Assembly (NCBI GenBank): GCA_937916005.1
Contig: CALGIA010000115.1
Coordinates: forward strand, 1 to 11,150
Length of the DNA: 11,150 nucleotides
Reading direction: 5' to 3'
DNA from: an uncultured Rhodospirillaceae bacterium
Lineage (GTDB): Bacteria > Pseudomonadota > Alphaproteobacteria > MPNO01
The translations under genes and the position numbers were made by a program. A model generated the notes under the pieces. The model saw nothing but the letters and a program-made list of their open reading frames with translations, had not been told where the DNA came from and made no database searches. This document shows positions 1 to 6,960 of the stretch, piece after piece (within the stretch, counting starts at the first letter, position 1; every line of letters begins with the position of its first letter).

Positions 1-23
1 CGGGCCGGCGCGACCCAGCCTGT

Positions 24-422
24 TCAAATCATAATCATCTGACCGTGGCGCGATGCGTCGTTCAGGAAACTCACGATGCCGCCGGTCGTAATCGAAATAT
101 CGTCGCGCAGGTCGCCCGCATCGATTCCAATGGCGCGAAGTCCCATTTCGCAGACCATGAAGGTTGCGCCAAGTTCGATACAGGCCGACAGCATTTCACC
201 CGCCGTACCGATTTTCATTGCCGCGTACTCGGCCTCCCGGCCGGCCCAGTCCGGTGCGCCCTCGGAATCGTCGCGCATCAGCGCCCGAATTCCCTGCATG
301 GTGAAAAACAGCGTCACCGCACGGTTGATCGCCACCGCCGAGCTGGCCATGGCCAGCGCATAGTGGACCCGGTCATAATCTCCCGAAAATACGATGATCG
401 ATAGCTTGTCGGGTGCGGTCAT
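24..422 (-). CDS. DsrE/DsrF-like sulfur-relay family protein
   Basis: This is a small cytosolic protein of 132 residues. It opens with a beta strand followed by a YAL/MASSA helix, as in DsrE/TusD-type proteins (LSIIVFSGDYDRVHYAL). It also has the FFTMQGIRAL strand-helix and a conserved cysteine in FMVCEMGLRAIGI (Cys91 from the chosen Met), with a second cysteine at 81. In DsrE, DsrF and TusD relatives the equivalent cysteine carries sulfur as a persulfide; that role here is inferred. The ATG at 422 was chosen because GGTGGA lies just upstream and the MoeB-like stop codon ends one base before it (TGACATG), which suggests translational coupling. A GTG at 443 would add seven residues and overlap the neighbour. 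The partner and substrate cannot be read from the sequence. The family call is fairly secure, the exact role is not. Confidence 0.75.
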   Translation of the reverse strand: MTAPDKLSIIVFSGDYDRVHYALAMASSAVAINRAVTLFFTMQGIRALMRDDSEGAPDWAGREAEYAAMKIGTAGEMLSACIELGATFMVCEMGLRAIGIDAGDLRDDISITTGGIVSFLNDASRHGQMIMI

Positions 423-423
423 G

Positions 424-1230
424 TCATCCACCCAACCCTTCACTATGTACCGACAGATCTTTGATCGTCGGTGCGTCTCCGCAGAGCGGGCAGCCCGGGT
501 CGGGCTTTAGCTTCATGTTCCGGAATGTCGTGCTCAGCGCGTCATAGATCAGCAGAGACCCGGCCATGCTGTCCCCTATCCCCATGATTTCCTTGAGGAT
601 TTCCGTGGTTTGCAGCGATCCCATGACGCCCGCCAAGGCGCCCAGAACGCCGCCTTCCGCGCAGCTCGGGATCATTCCCGGCGGCGGCGGGTTGGGATAG
701 AGGCAGCGATAGCACGGAAATTCTCTCCCCAAACCCGATTTGAAAGTGGCCAACTGCCCCTCGAAACGCAGTATCGCGGCCGATACCAATATTTTTCCCA
801 CCAGATGACAGGCATCGTTGAGCAGGAAACGGGTTTCGAAATTGTCGCTGCCATCGGCGATGATTTCATAATCGCCGATCAACCCCATGACGTTTTTTGC
901 GGTCACCCGTTCTTCGTGGGCGATGAGCTGTATTTCCGGGTTGATGTTGGCGACCGCCTCGCGCGCGCTTTGGACCTTGGCGTTTCCAATCTGGCGGGTT
1001 CCATGGATAACCTGGCGCTGCAGATTGGACAGATCGACCACATCATCATCGACCACGCCGATCACGCCAACGCCGGCCGCCGCGAGATACATCAGCAGCG
1101 GCGCGCCAAGTCCACCGGCGCCGACCACCAGCACGCGGGCCTCCATCAATTTGGCCTGGCCGATGCCGCCGACCTCGGGCAGTACGATGTGCCGTGCATA
1201 TCTGTGAAGCTCATTGTCGGTGAATTCCAT
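424..1230 (-). CDS. moeB: MoeB/ThiF/HesA-family E1-like adenylyltransferase
   Basis: This 268-residue protein has every hallmark of the bacterial E1-like family, which adenylates the C-terminal glycine of MoaD- or ThiS-type sulfur carriers. The nucleotide loop GAGGLG is at 37-42, the acidic DDD at 61-63, and DLSNLQRQ with the conserved arginine at 66-73. The DGSDN segment is at 126-130. Two zinc CxxC pairs are at 173/176 and 247/250, and the catalytic-loop cysteine is Cys190 in PSCAEGGVLG. It is a short form with no C-terminal rhodanese domain. AAGGA lies nine bases before the ATG. The DsrE-like gene follows after one base, so the two probably share a transcript. MoeB (molybdopterin synthase activation) is the best name, but ThiF-like or HesA-like activity cannot be excluded because no MoaD or ThiS gene is in the window. 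Confidence 0.88.
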   Translation of the reverse strand: MEFTDNELHRYARHIVLPEVGGIGQAKLMEARVLVVGAGGLGAPLLMYLAAAGVGVIGVVDDDVVDLSNLQRQVIHGTRQIGNAKVQSAREAVANINPEIQLIAHEERVTAKNVMGLIGDYEIIADGSDNFETRFLLNDACHLVGKILVSAAILRFEGQLATFKSGLGREFPCYRCLYPNPPPPGMIPSCAEGGVLGALAGVMGSLQTTEILKEIMGIGDSMAGSLLIYDALSTTFRNMKLKPDPGCPLCGDAPTIKDLSVHSEGLGG

Positions 1231-1240
1231 AATTCACGTT

Positions 1241-1268
1241 CCTTGGTATTCCGGCCTTGGTATTCCGG
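1241..1268 (-). repeat. Perfect 14-bp tandem duplication at the moeB ribosome-binding site
   Basis: Two exact head-to-tail copies of CCGGAATACCAAGG (minus-strand reading) occupy 1241-1254 and 1255-1268. They lie in the 67-base gap between the MFS gene and the MoeB-like gene. Each copy ends in AAGG. The copy nearest the start runs into AAGGA, nine bases before the moeB ATG, so the duplication has copied part of the Shine-Dalgarno sequence. The second AAGG lies 14 bases further upstream and has no start codon at normal spacing. Confidence 0.9.
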
Positions 1269-1297
1269 GCGAATCTCTACCCGGTCGGATGCCTGCG

Positions 1298-2566
1298 TCA
1301 ACCCCGTCCAGAGACGCCGGTTGTTTCAAGCCCGGCGGCCATGCTGGGGGTCACGCGCCGCGCCCACAGCCAGACGCCCAGGGTCAGGACCGCTCCGCCG
1401 CCGACAACTTCCTGCAATCCGACGAATTCGGCAAGCCAACCCATGGCGACAGCGCCCAGTGCGGGAAGGCCCCAGGATATCAGCACGAACAGGGAAAGCA
1501 CCCGCGCGCGCATGCTGGAATCGACCACATTCTGTATCAGTGTTTGCGATCCGATCCCGGCAAGAAGCATGAAACATCCGAGCACAAACAGGAACCCGGC
1601 CCCCAGCCACAGATCCCCGGTCATGGAAAACGCCAACAGGGCCACGGCGCAGATCATCATACTGACCGTGACCAAATGGGTCAGCCCACGGGTTTCGCCG
1701 CGCTGGGCCAGCCACAGCCCGGAGAACACCGCGCCGAGTCCGATCGATGATAGCAGAATCGACATGCCTTCAGGTCCGCGGCCAAACACCTGGTCGGAAA
1801 ACCCGGGCAGCAGTTCCATGAACGGACGGATCAGTAACCCGGTGACGCCCAGAAGCAACATCAGGAAACGGATCCCGCGATGGGCCCAGACATAAATCAG
1901 CCCCTGCTTCATATCGCCAAATAATTCGAATGACATTTTCCGGTCGCGCCCGGGCTCGTTGATGCGCAGAAATATCAGGACGATATAGAATTGGAAAAAC
2001 ATGATTGCACAGACCGACATCACCAGGCCGGTGCTCAGATAGGTGATCAGCAGCCCGGCGATGGCCGGCCCCAGAAACCGCGCCGCGTTGAATGACGTCG
2101 ATCCCAACGCGACCGCCGCCGACAGATCTTCAAGGGGAACCAGGGAATGCACCACCGACATGCGGGCAGGCGTGCTCAGCGCTTCCAGCGATCCATAGCA
2201 GATCGTCAGCACCAGAATGAGTTCGATGGTGATTGAGCCGTGTAAAACCAGCGTGGCGAACAGGATTCCGACAAAGGTGGTCAAAAACTGGCATGCGCGC
2301 ATGACACGTCCATAGCCGATGCGGTCGGCGATGGCGCCGGCGAAGAAAGACAGCAGCAGGGTCGGGAAGATTTCGGCAAAGGCGACAATGCCAAGCCAAC
2401 TGGTTGATTTGGTCAATTCCCAGGTCAGCCAGCCGACCGACATGCGATACATCCAGCGCCCGATGGTCGACAGGAAATTGGCGACAAAGAACCGTCGATA
2501 TTCCCGGTGGCTGAGCGCCCGGCTGATGCCGCCGAACATGCCGCCAATGTTGATCGATGATGCCAT
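1298..2566 (-). CDS. Major facilitator superfamily exporter (MFS_3/DHA3-like)
   Basis: This 422-residue integral inner-membrane protein has roughly a dozen hydrophobic segments and a cytosolic N-terminus. An MFS motif-A-like loop, GAIADRIGYGRVMR, is at 77-90 between segments 2 and 3. NAARFLGPAIAG at 160-171 and the RARVLSL segment at 353-359 are typical of the MFS_3/DHA3 group (EntS-like drug or siderophore exporters). Proton-driven export of a small molecule is the family expectation; the substrate is unknown. AGGA lies six bases before the ATG. It sits between dut and the MoeB-like gene, all on one strand, with a 97-base gap upstream and 67 bases downstream. The upstream gap holds a GC-rich stretch of GCGCC repeats and no clear promoter. 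Its neighbours do not suggest a substrate. Confidence 0.85.
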   Translation of the reverse strand: MASSINIGGMFGGISRALSHREYRRFFVANFLSTIGRWMYRMSVGWLTWELTKSTSWLGIVAFAEIFPTLLLSFFAGAIADRIGYGRVMRACQFLTTFVGILFATLVLHGSITIELILVLTICYGSLEALSTPARMSVVHSLVPLEDLSAAVALGSTSFNAARFLGPAIAGLLITYLSTGLVMSVCAIMFFQFYIVLIFLRINEPGRDRKMSFELFGDMKQGLIYVWAHRGIRFLMLLLGVTGLLIRPFMELLPGFSDQVFGRGPEGMSILLSSIGLGAVFSGLWLAQRGETRGLTHLVTVSMMICAVALLAFSMTGDLWLGAGFLFVLGCFMLLAGIGSQTLIQNVVDSSMRARVLSLFVLISWGLPALGAVAMGWLAEFVGLQEVVGGGAVLTLGVWLWARRVTPSMAAGLETTGVSGRG

Positions 2567-2663
2567 TGGCTATCCTGGGCAATCCTGTATAGGCGCGGCG
2601 CGGCGCCCGCGAAGGCGCGAGTATAGAGAGGTCGAGCGATGAATGGGTCGAGATTATGGGGGG

Positions 2664-3134
2664 TCAGGGAATTTTGCTGCTGGTCCCGGTTGAGCCGAAC
2701 CCGCCTTCGCCGCGTTGACTTTCCGACAGCTCAGCGACCGGGTTCCAGGCGATGCGGGTGACCGGCGCGATCACCATCTGGGCAATGCGCATGCCGCGCG
2801 TGATGGTGAAGTCCTCATCCCCCAGATTGATGATGATGGCTTTCAATTCGCCTCGGTAATCTGCGTCGATGGTGCCCGGGCTGTTCAGGATTGTCAGCCC
2901 GTGCTTGGCGGCGAGGCCCGAACGGGGCCTGATTTGCGCCTCATAACCGTCCGGCAGGGCGATGGCGAGCCCGGTGGGGACCACGGCGCGCGCGCCGGGC
3001 GCCAGCACCATATCCGCGTCAATCGCGGCCGAAAGGTCCAGCCCCGCCGACTGGGGTGTTTCATAGGCCGGCAAGCTCAGATCATCGCTGCCCGACAGCC
3101 GTCGAACCGCGACCTCGACGTCATTCAGGGACAT
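2664..3134 (-). CDS. dut: Deoxyuridine 5'-triphosphate nucleotidohydrolase (dUTPase)
   Basis: This enzyme hydrolyses dUTP to dUMP and pyrophosphate, keeping uracil out of DNA and feeding dTMP synthesis. All five trimeric-dUTPase motifs are present in order: I AGLDLSA (30-36), II PRSGLA (70-75), III GTIDADYRGEL (87-97, with the catalytic Asp and stacking Tyr), IV GMRIAQMVI (114-122) and V RGEGGFGSTG (141-150). The length is 156 residues, normal for the family. The start is uncertain. The ATG at 3134 gives the usual family length, while an in-frame ATG at 3188 would add 18 residues unlike the family. Neither has a strong ribosome-binding site, and a predicted promoter would leave only a few bases of leader for the longer form. 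coaBC lies upstream on the same strand, as in many proteobacteria. Confidence 0.95.
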   Translation of the reverse strand: MSLNDVEVAVRRLSGSDDLSLPAYETPQSAGLDLSAAIDADMVLAPGARAVVPTGLAIALPDGYEAQIRPRSGLAAKHGLTILNSPGTIDADYRGELKAIIINLGDEDFTITRGMRIAQMVIAPVTRIAWNPVAELSESQRGEGGFGSTGTSSKIP

Positions 3135-3202
3135 TTCAGAAGATGGCAGACGGGCTATATTTTCCGACACGGCAGGCACCCCATTCATTAATACTCAGCA
3201 CC

Positions 3203-3230
3203 ATTTTAAGGGAGCGTCCAACAACTGCAA
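3203..3230 (-). promoter_or_regulatory. Candidate sigma-70-type promoter for dut
   Basis: On the minus strand, TTGCAG (3225-3230) and TAAAAT (3203-3208) are separated by 16 bases in the coaBC-dut gap. The -10 matches five of six consensus positions and the -35 only three. Transcription would start near 3196. That gives a leader of about 60 bases to the ATG at 3134 and almost none to the ATG at 3188. This is a motif match only. Confidence 0.35.
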
Positions 3231-3253
3231 CTAGATATTGGGAGAATATTGCG

Positions 3254-3279
3254 GTTACCCACAAGACCTTGTGTATAAC
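3254..3279. promoter_or_regulatory. 26-bp imperfect dyad made of two inverted DnaA-box-like 9-mers
   Basis: The two 13-base halves match at 10 of 13 positions. The minus-strand half contains TTATACACA, a full match to the TTATNCACA DnaA-box consensus. The plus-strand half contains TTACCCACA, one base off TTATCCACA. The dyad sits in the gap between the coaBC stop and dut, about 24 bases upstream of the candidate dut -35. It could be a DnaA or other regulator operator. A hairpin reading is possible (CACAA, 4-base loop, TTGTG), but no run of T follows it in the minus-strand direction, so a terminator is unlikely. Confidence 0.4.
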
Positions 3280-3280
3280 T

Positions 3281-4492
3281 TCAAGCGGGATCCTGTTCGG
3301 CAAAATGGCGGGCGATCTGATCGACCAGGCGCGCCGCGACGTCTTCCTTGGACATGCGGGGCCAGTCTTCGATATTTGTTTCGGTTACAAAATGGATCTG
3401 GTTTTCATCGCCGCCAAAAGTGCCGCTTCCGGTCGACACGTCATTGGCGAGGATCCAGTCGCAGCCTTTTTTCAGACGTTTCGCCGTGGCGTTGGCGGCC
3501 ACGTTCTCGGTCTCGGCGGCGAAGCCGATAACCAGCGCGGGCCGGGCGTTATCGGTTTTGGCCAGGCTCGCCAGAATATCCGGGTTTTCCACCAGAGTCA
3601 GCGCCGGCGCACCACCGCCGTTTTTCTTGATCTTATTGTCACTGGGTGTTTCGGGCCGCCAATCGGATACGGCGGCGGCGCAAACCGCCACATGGGCGGG
3701 CAGGGCATTGCGGCAGGCTTCCAGCATGGCGCGCGCCGATTCGATATGCACCACCGACACGCCGGGTGGATCGATTTGCATGGTGGGCCCCGTGACCAGT
3801 GTGGTTGCAGCGCCCGCACGGGCAAAGGCGGCGGCGATGGCGTGGCCCTGTTTGCCCGATGACCGGTTGGCGATATAGCGCACCGGATCGATGGCCTCCA
3901 ATGTGGGGCCGCTGGTGACCAGGGCCCGCTTTCCGGACAGCGGCGCGCCGGTGGCGAAATGGGTTTCGATGGCGGTGACAATATCCAACGGGTCCAGCAT
4001 GCGCCCCGCGCCGAACTCGCCACATGCCATGGCCCCGTCAACCGGGCCCGCAAACAACACGCCGCGCGCCATAAGGATTTCCATATTGGCGCGGGTGGCG
4101 GCGTGTTCCCACATCCGGACATTCATCGCCGGGACCGCCATCACAATCTTGTCTGTGGCCAGCAGGGCCGTGGTCGCCAGATCATCGGCAATGCCGTTCG
4201 CCATTTTCGCCATGATATTGGCCGTTGCCGGGGCGACAACCACCAGATCGGCCTCGCGCGACAGGCGGATATGGCCCATTTCATTTTCGTCGGTCAGGGA
4301 AAACAAATCCCCATGGACCGTTTGCTCCGACAGGGCAGAGACCGAAAGGGGCGTGACGAATTCAGCCCCCGCGCGGGTCAGTATGCAGCGCACTGTCGCC
4401 CCCCGCTCGCGCAGCCGCCTGATCAGGTCGAGGCTTTTATAAGCCGCGATCCCGCCGGCAATGATTAGCAGTATCCGTTTTCCGCTGAGCAT
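3281..4492 (-). CDS. coaBC: Bifunctional phosphopantothenoylcysteine decarboxylase / phosphopantothenate-cysteine ligase
   Basis: This protein carries two consecutive steps of coenzyme A synthesis: CoaB joins cysteine to 4'-phosphopantothenate and CoaC decarboxylates the product using FMN. In the N-terminal CoaC half I see GGIAAYK (13-19), the catalytic His74 in GHIRLS, the PAMN motif with Asn124, and the substrate-flap Cys157 in ACGEFGAGRM. In the C-terminal CoaB half I see TSGPTLEAIDPVRYI from 193, NRSSGKQGH (209-217), AAAVSDWRP (272-280), NKIKK (286-290), GFAAET (323-328) and NDVS (350-353). The length of 403 residues is normal. The ATG at 4492 gives the standard MLSGKRILL start; a TTG at 4525 would add 11 unlikely residues. 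An 89-base gap separates it from ubiB upstream. That gap is AT-rich near 4521-4565 and has only a weak promoter-like pair (TTGTGA, 17 bases, TAAGTT). Confidence 0.96.
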   Translation of the reverse strand: MLSGKRILLIIAGGIAAYKSLDLIRRLRERGATVRCILTRAGAEFVTPLSVSALSEQTVHGDLFSLTDENEMGHIRLSREADLVVVAPATANIMAKMANGIADDLATTALLATDKIVMAVPAMNVRMWEHAATRANMEILMARGVLFAGPVDGAMACGEFGAGRMLDPLDIVTAIETHFATGAPLSGKRALVTSGPTLEAIDPVRYIANRSSGKQGHAIAAAFARAGAATTLVTGPTMQIDPPGVSVVHIESARAMLEACRNALPAHVAVCAAAVSDWRPETPSDNKIKKNGGGAPALTLVENPDILASLAKTDNARPALVIGFAAETENVAANATAKRLKKGCDWILANDVSTGSGTFGGDENQIHFVTETNIEDWPRMSKEDVAARLVDQIARHFAEQDPA

Positions 4493-4581
4493 GAATCCGC
4501 CCGCCTGAATCCGTTGAATTCTCAATAGCTTAGAGCTGATAACTTAATGATTTGAAGTCCATTTCACAAGCCCGGCCGGAA

Positions 4582-6138
4582 TTATCCCGCCAACATTGCA
4601 TACAGCACGATAGCCAGCGTGGCCCCCGTGCCGGCCCAAACGGGCCATCGCCGCCGGCGTGCGCCCTGCAGGGCGGCGACGGCGCGCACCGTGTCCGGAT
4701 GCAGCCGCAGCCCATCGCGGGCCATGGAATCGACCGAATCCTCCACATCCGCCAACAGGGCGGGAAGCCGTTCCAGCCCCCGGACCATATCGCCGACCGC
4801 GTCGCGAATGCGCGCCTCGGGCCCCAGGGTTTCCGCCATCCAGTCCGCGATCATCGGCCGGGCCAGCTCCCACATATTGACGTCCGGGTACAGCCCGCGC
4901 CCGACGCCCTCGGCCACCAGCATGGTTTTTTGCAGCAACAGGAGCTGGGGCTGGGTTTCCATCTGAAAACGTTCGGTCACCTGGAACAGCTGGGCAAGCA
5001 GCCGGGCCAGGGAAATCTGGCTGAGCGGCAATCCCAGGATCGGCTCCGCGATGGATCGCGCCGCCTGTGCAAATGCTTCCACCGATTGGTTGGCGGGAAC
5101 ATAGCCCGCGCGAAAATGTACTTTTGCGACCCGGTCATAATCGCCGGTCAGGAACCCGAGCAGCATTTCGGCGAGATACTGCCGGGTTTTCTTGTCGACA
5201 CGTCCCATGATGCCGAAATCGACCGCGATCACCGCACCGTCTTCGGCAATAAAAAGATTTCCGGGATGCAGATCGGCATGGAAAAACCCGTCGCGGAAAA
5301 CCTGCAGGAAAAATGCCCGCGCCAGATTGGCGACCACGGTCTCAAGATCGTGGCCCCGGGCTTCCAAAGCGTCGCGGTCATGAAGCTGCACGCCGTTGAT
5401 CCAGTCGGTGGTCAATACCCGGCGCGCCGTGCGGGTCCAATCCACCTTGGGAACGATGAAATTGTGATCACCCTCAAAATTTTTGCGGAGCTCATCGGCT
5501 GCCGCCGCTTCCAGGCGAAGATCAAGTTCCATGGCCACGGAGTCCGCCAGGGTTTCCACAACCTCTACAGGCTTCAGTCGTTTCAGGGCGGGCCGGTTTC
5601 TTTCCACCAGCTCGGCAAGCCATGCCATGAGATCCAGGTCGCGCCGAAATGCGTCTTCCACGCCCGGGCGCAGAACTTTCACGGCGACCTGGTCGCCCTG
5701 GGCGGTGACGGCGCGGTGCACCTGGGCGATAGATGCGGCGGCGACCGGTTTCTGATCGAATGTTTCAAAAATATCTTCGACCGGCTGGCCGAACTCGGCC
5801 TCGATGGTTGCGCGCGCCTCGGCGCCCGTGAAGGGCGGAAGTCGGTCCTGCAACATTGCCAGGTCGTCGGCCATTTCTTCGCCGATCAAATCGACGCGGA
5901 CCGACAGCACCTGCCCCAGCTTTATAAAGGCCGGGCCGAGCGCCTGCAGCGCCAACGAAAGACGCTCGCCGGGACTTTTTTCAGAAATTCCGGGAATTTT
6001 CCGGAACACCAACAGGCGGGCTGCGAGCCGGAGCGGCCGCGCGACAGCGACATCTCCGAGCGCGACCAGAGCGTCATGGCGCGCCAGCGTGCGGGCAATT
6101 CCCAATAGCCGCCGCAGATTTCGGAGCGTCCGGAACAT
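4582..6138 (-). CDS. ubiB: UbiB atypical kinase/ATPase for ubiquinone biosynthesis (ABC1/COQ8 family)
   Basis: This 518-residue protein has all the marks of the UbiB/COQ8 protein-kinase-like family, which supports aerobic ubiquinone synthesis through an ATPase activity whose exact target is debated. The family KxGQ motif is KLGQ at 73-76. The alanine-rich nucleotide loop AAASIAQVH is at 133-141 and the ATP-anchoring Lys154 is in VAVKVLRPG. The catalytic-loop-like HADLHPGN is at 287-294, and VDFGIMG at 306-312 corresponds to the DFG metal site. A basic RRRR patch at 494-497 precedes one hydrophobic C-terminal helix (about 499-517), probably a membrane anchor; some relatives have two. The ATG at 6138 follows the ubiE stop by two bases (TGACCATG), so it is probably translated by coupling, and no clear Shine-Dalgarno sequence is visible. 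The same frame stays open upstream through ubiE, but that part is not coding. Confidence 0.95.
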   Translation of the reverse strand: MFRTLRNLRRLLGIARTLARHDALVALGDVAVARPLRLAARLLVFRKIPGISEKSPGERLSLALQALGPAFIKLGQVLSVRVDLIGEEMADDLAMLQDRLPPFTGAEARATIEAEFGQPVEDIFETFDQKPVAAASIAQVHRAVTAQGDQVAVKVLRPGVEDAFRRDLDLMAWLAELVERNRPALKRLKPVEVVETLADSVAMELDLRLEAAAADELRKNFEGDHNFIVPKVDWTRTARRVLTTDWINGVQLHDRDALEARGHDLETVVANLARAFFLQVFRDGFFHADLHPGNLFIAEDGAVIAVDFGIMGRVDKKTRQYLAEMLLGFLTGDYDRVAKVHFRAGYVPANQSVEAFAQAARSIAEPILGLPLSQISLARLLAQLFQVTERFQMETQPQLLLLQKTMLVAEGVGRGLYPDVNMWELARPMIADWMAETLGPEARIRDAVGDMVRGLERLPALLADVEDSVDSMARDGLRLHPDTVRAVAALQGARRRRWPVWAGTGATLAIVLYAMLAG

Positions 6139-6140
6139 GG

Positions 6141-6923
6141 TCAGAGTCGCCAGCCCGAATGAATGGCGACAATGCCGCCGGACAGATTGCGGTATGAAAC
6201 ATTTCCGAACCCCGCGTCGCTCAGTTCGCCCAGCAGGGTTTCCTGTTCCGGAAATGCCCGGATGCTTTCCACCAGATAACGATAGGCGTCCTCGTCCCCC
6301 GCGACCCGGGCGCCGAGCATCGGCAATATCTTGAAGGAATAGAGATCGTACAGGGGCTTTAGAAGCGGCAGCACCGGATGGCTGAATTCGAGGCATAGAA
6401 AATGTCCCCCGGGGCGAAGAATGCGTCGCATTTCCGCCAGCGCCAGCGCCCGATGGGTAACGTTGCGCAACCCGAAGGCAATCGTGCAGACATCGGCGCT
6501 GCCGCTGGCGATCGGCAGGGCCTGGGCGTCGCCGCAGATAACTGAAAGACCGGAAACCAGCCCCCGGTCGAGCGCCCGGTCGGCACCCACCCTCAGCATC
6601 TGCTCGTTGACGTCGCAAATGGCCGCGCTGGACGCGCCGGCGCGTTCCAGGAACCGAAAAGCGATATCGCCGGTCCCGCCCGCCACATCGATCAGAATTG
6701 TACCGGGTTTCGGGTTGATCCAGTCGATCAGCGCCGATTTCCATAATCGGTGCAGCCCGCCGCTCATCAGATCATTCATCAGATCATAACGGCCGGCCAC
6801 CGAATCGAAGACGTCGCGCACCAGCCCGCCATGGTCTCCGGCGTCGACGTCACGGAAGCCGAATGGCACGCGGGCCTGATCCGCGGCTGGTTTTTTTGGC
6901 GCCTTGATCATAATTCGGAACAT
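6141..6923 (-). CDS. ubiE: Ubiquinone/menaquinone C-methyltransferase UbiE
   Basis: This class I SAM-dependent methyltransferase adds the C-methyl group to the benzoquinol ring in ubiquinone synthesis (or to demethylmenaquinol where menaquinone is made). The UbiE signature VFDSVAGRYDLMND is at 38-51. The SAM-binding loop DVAGGTGD is at 79-86. The second family signature is in GLRNVTHRALALAEMRRILRPGG region (151-173), followed by LEFSHP (178-183). The length of 260 residues is typical. The start at 6923 is tentative: an ATG at 6911 would drop four residues, and neither has a visible Shine-Dalgarno sequence. It is the first gene of the leftward series and diverges from mutM across 37 bases. ubiB follows after two bases, so the pair forms a ubiquinone operon. 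Confidence 0.95.
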   Translation of the reverse strand: MFRIMIKAPKKPAADQARVPFGFRDVDAGDHGGLVRDVFDSVAGRYDLMNDLMSGGLHRLWKSALIDWINPKPGTILIDVAGGTGDIAFRFLERAGASSAAICDVNEQMLRVGADRALDRGLVSGLSVICGDAQALPIASGSADVCTIAFGLRNVTHRALALAEMRRILRPGGHFLCLEFSHPVLPLLKPLYDLYSFKILPMLGARVAGDEDAYRYLVESIRAFPEQETLLGELSDAGFGNVSYRNLSGGIVAIHSGWRL

Positions 6924-6938
6924 AGCGCGGGAATGGAA

Positions 6939-6953
6939 ACAGCGCTACGCTGT
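6939..6953. promoter_or_regulatory. Perfect 6+3+6 dyad in the ubiE-mutM divergent gap
   Basis: ACAGCG, CTA and CGCTGT form a perfect inverted repeat centred at 6946 inside the 37-base gap between two divergent start codons. It ends seven bases before the mutM ATG. It could be an operator serving both directions, or a short hairpin at the mutM ribosome-binding site. No Shine-Dalgarno sequence is visible there. No regulator is identified, and 6-base arms are short enough for chance to remain possible. Confidence 0.3.
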
Positions 6954-6960
6954 CATCACC

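Noticed and set aside
1..23. A further gene at the left edge
   Set aside because: Only 23 bases remain after the DsrE-like stop, too few to support any call.
2567..2663. GC-rich GCGCC repeats and a possible hairpin between dut and the MFS gene as a terminator
   Set aside because: Only a 5-bp stem forms around a loop of six, and no T-run follows in the direction of transcription.
4493..4581. A promoter or riboswitch in the ubiB-coaBC gap
   Set aside because: The best promoter-like pair (TTGTGA and TAAGTT) has a poor -10, and I see no conserved riboswitch structure in 89 bases.
4552..6108. A 518-codon open frame on the plus strand opposite ubiB
   Set aside because: It is antisense to an intact ubiB with all kinase motifs, shows no family-like sequence, and such frames are common opposite high-GC genes.
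6139..6744. In-frame upstream extension of ubiB to a 720-residue protein
   Set aside because: The extension covers the UbiE gene in another frame and has no UbiB-like sequence; the family start is the Met at 6138, two bases after the ubiE stop.
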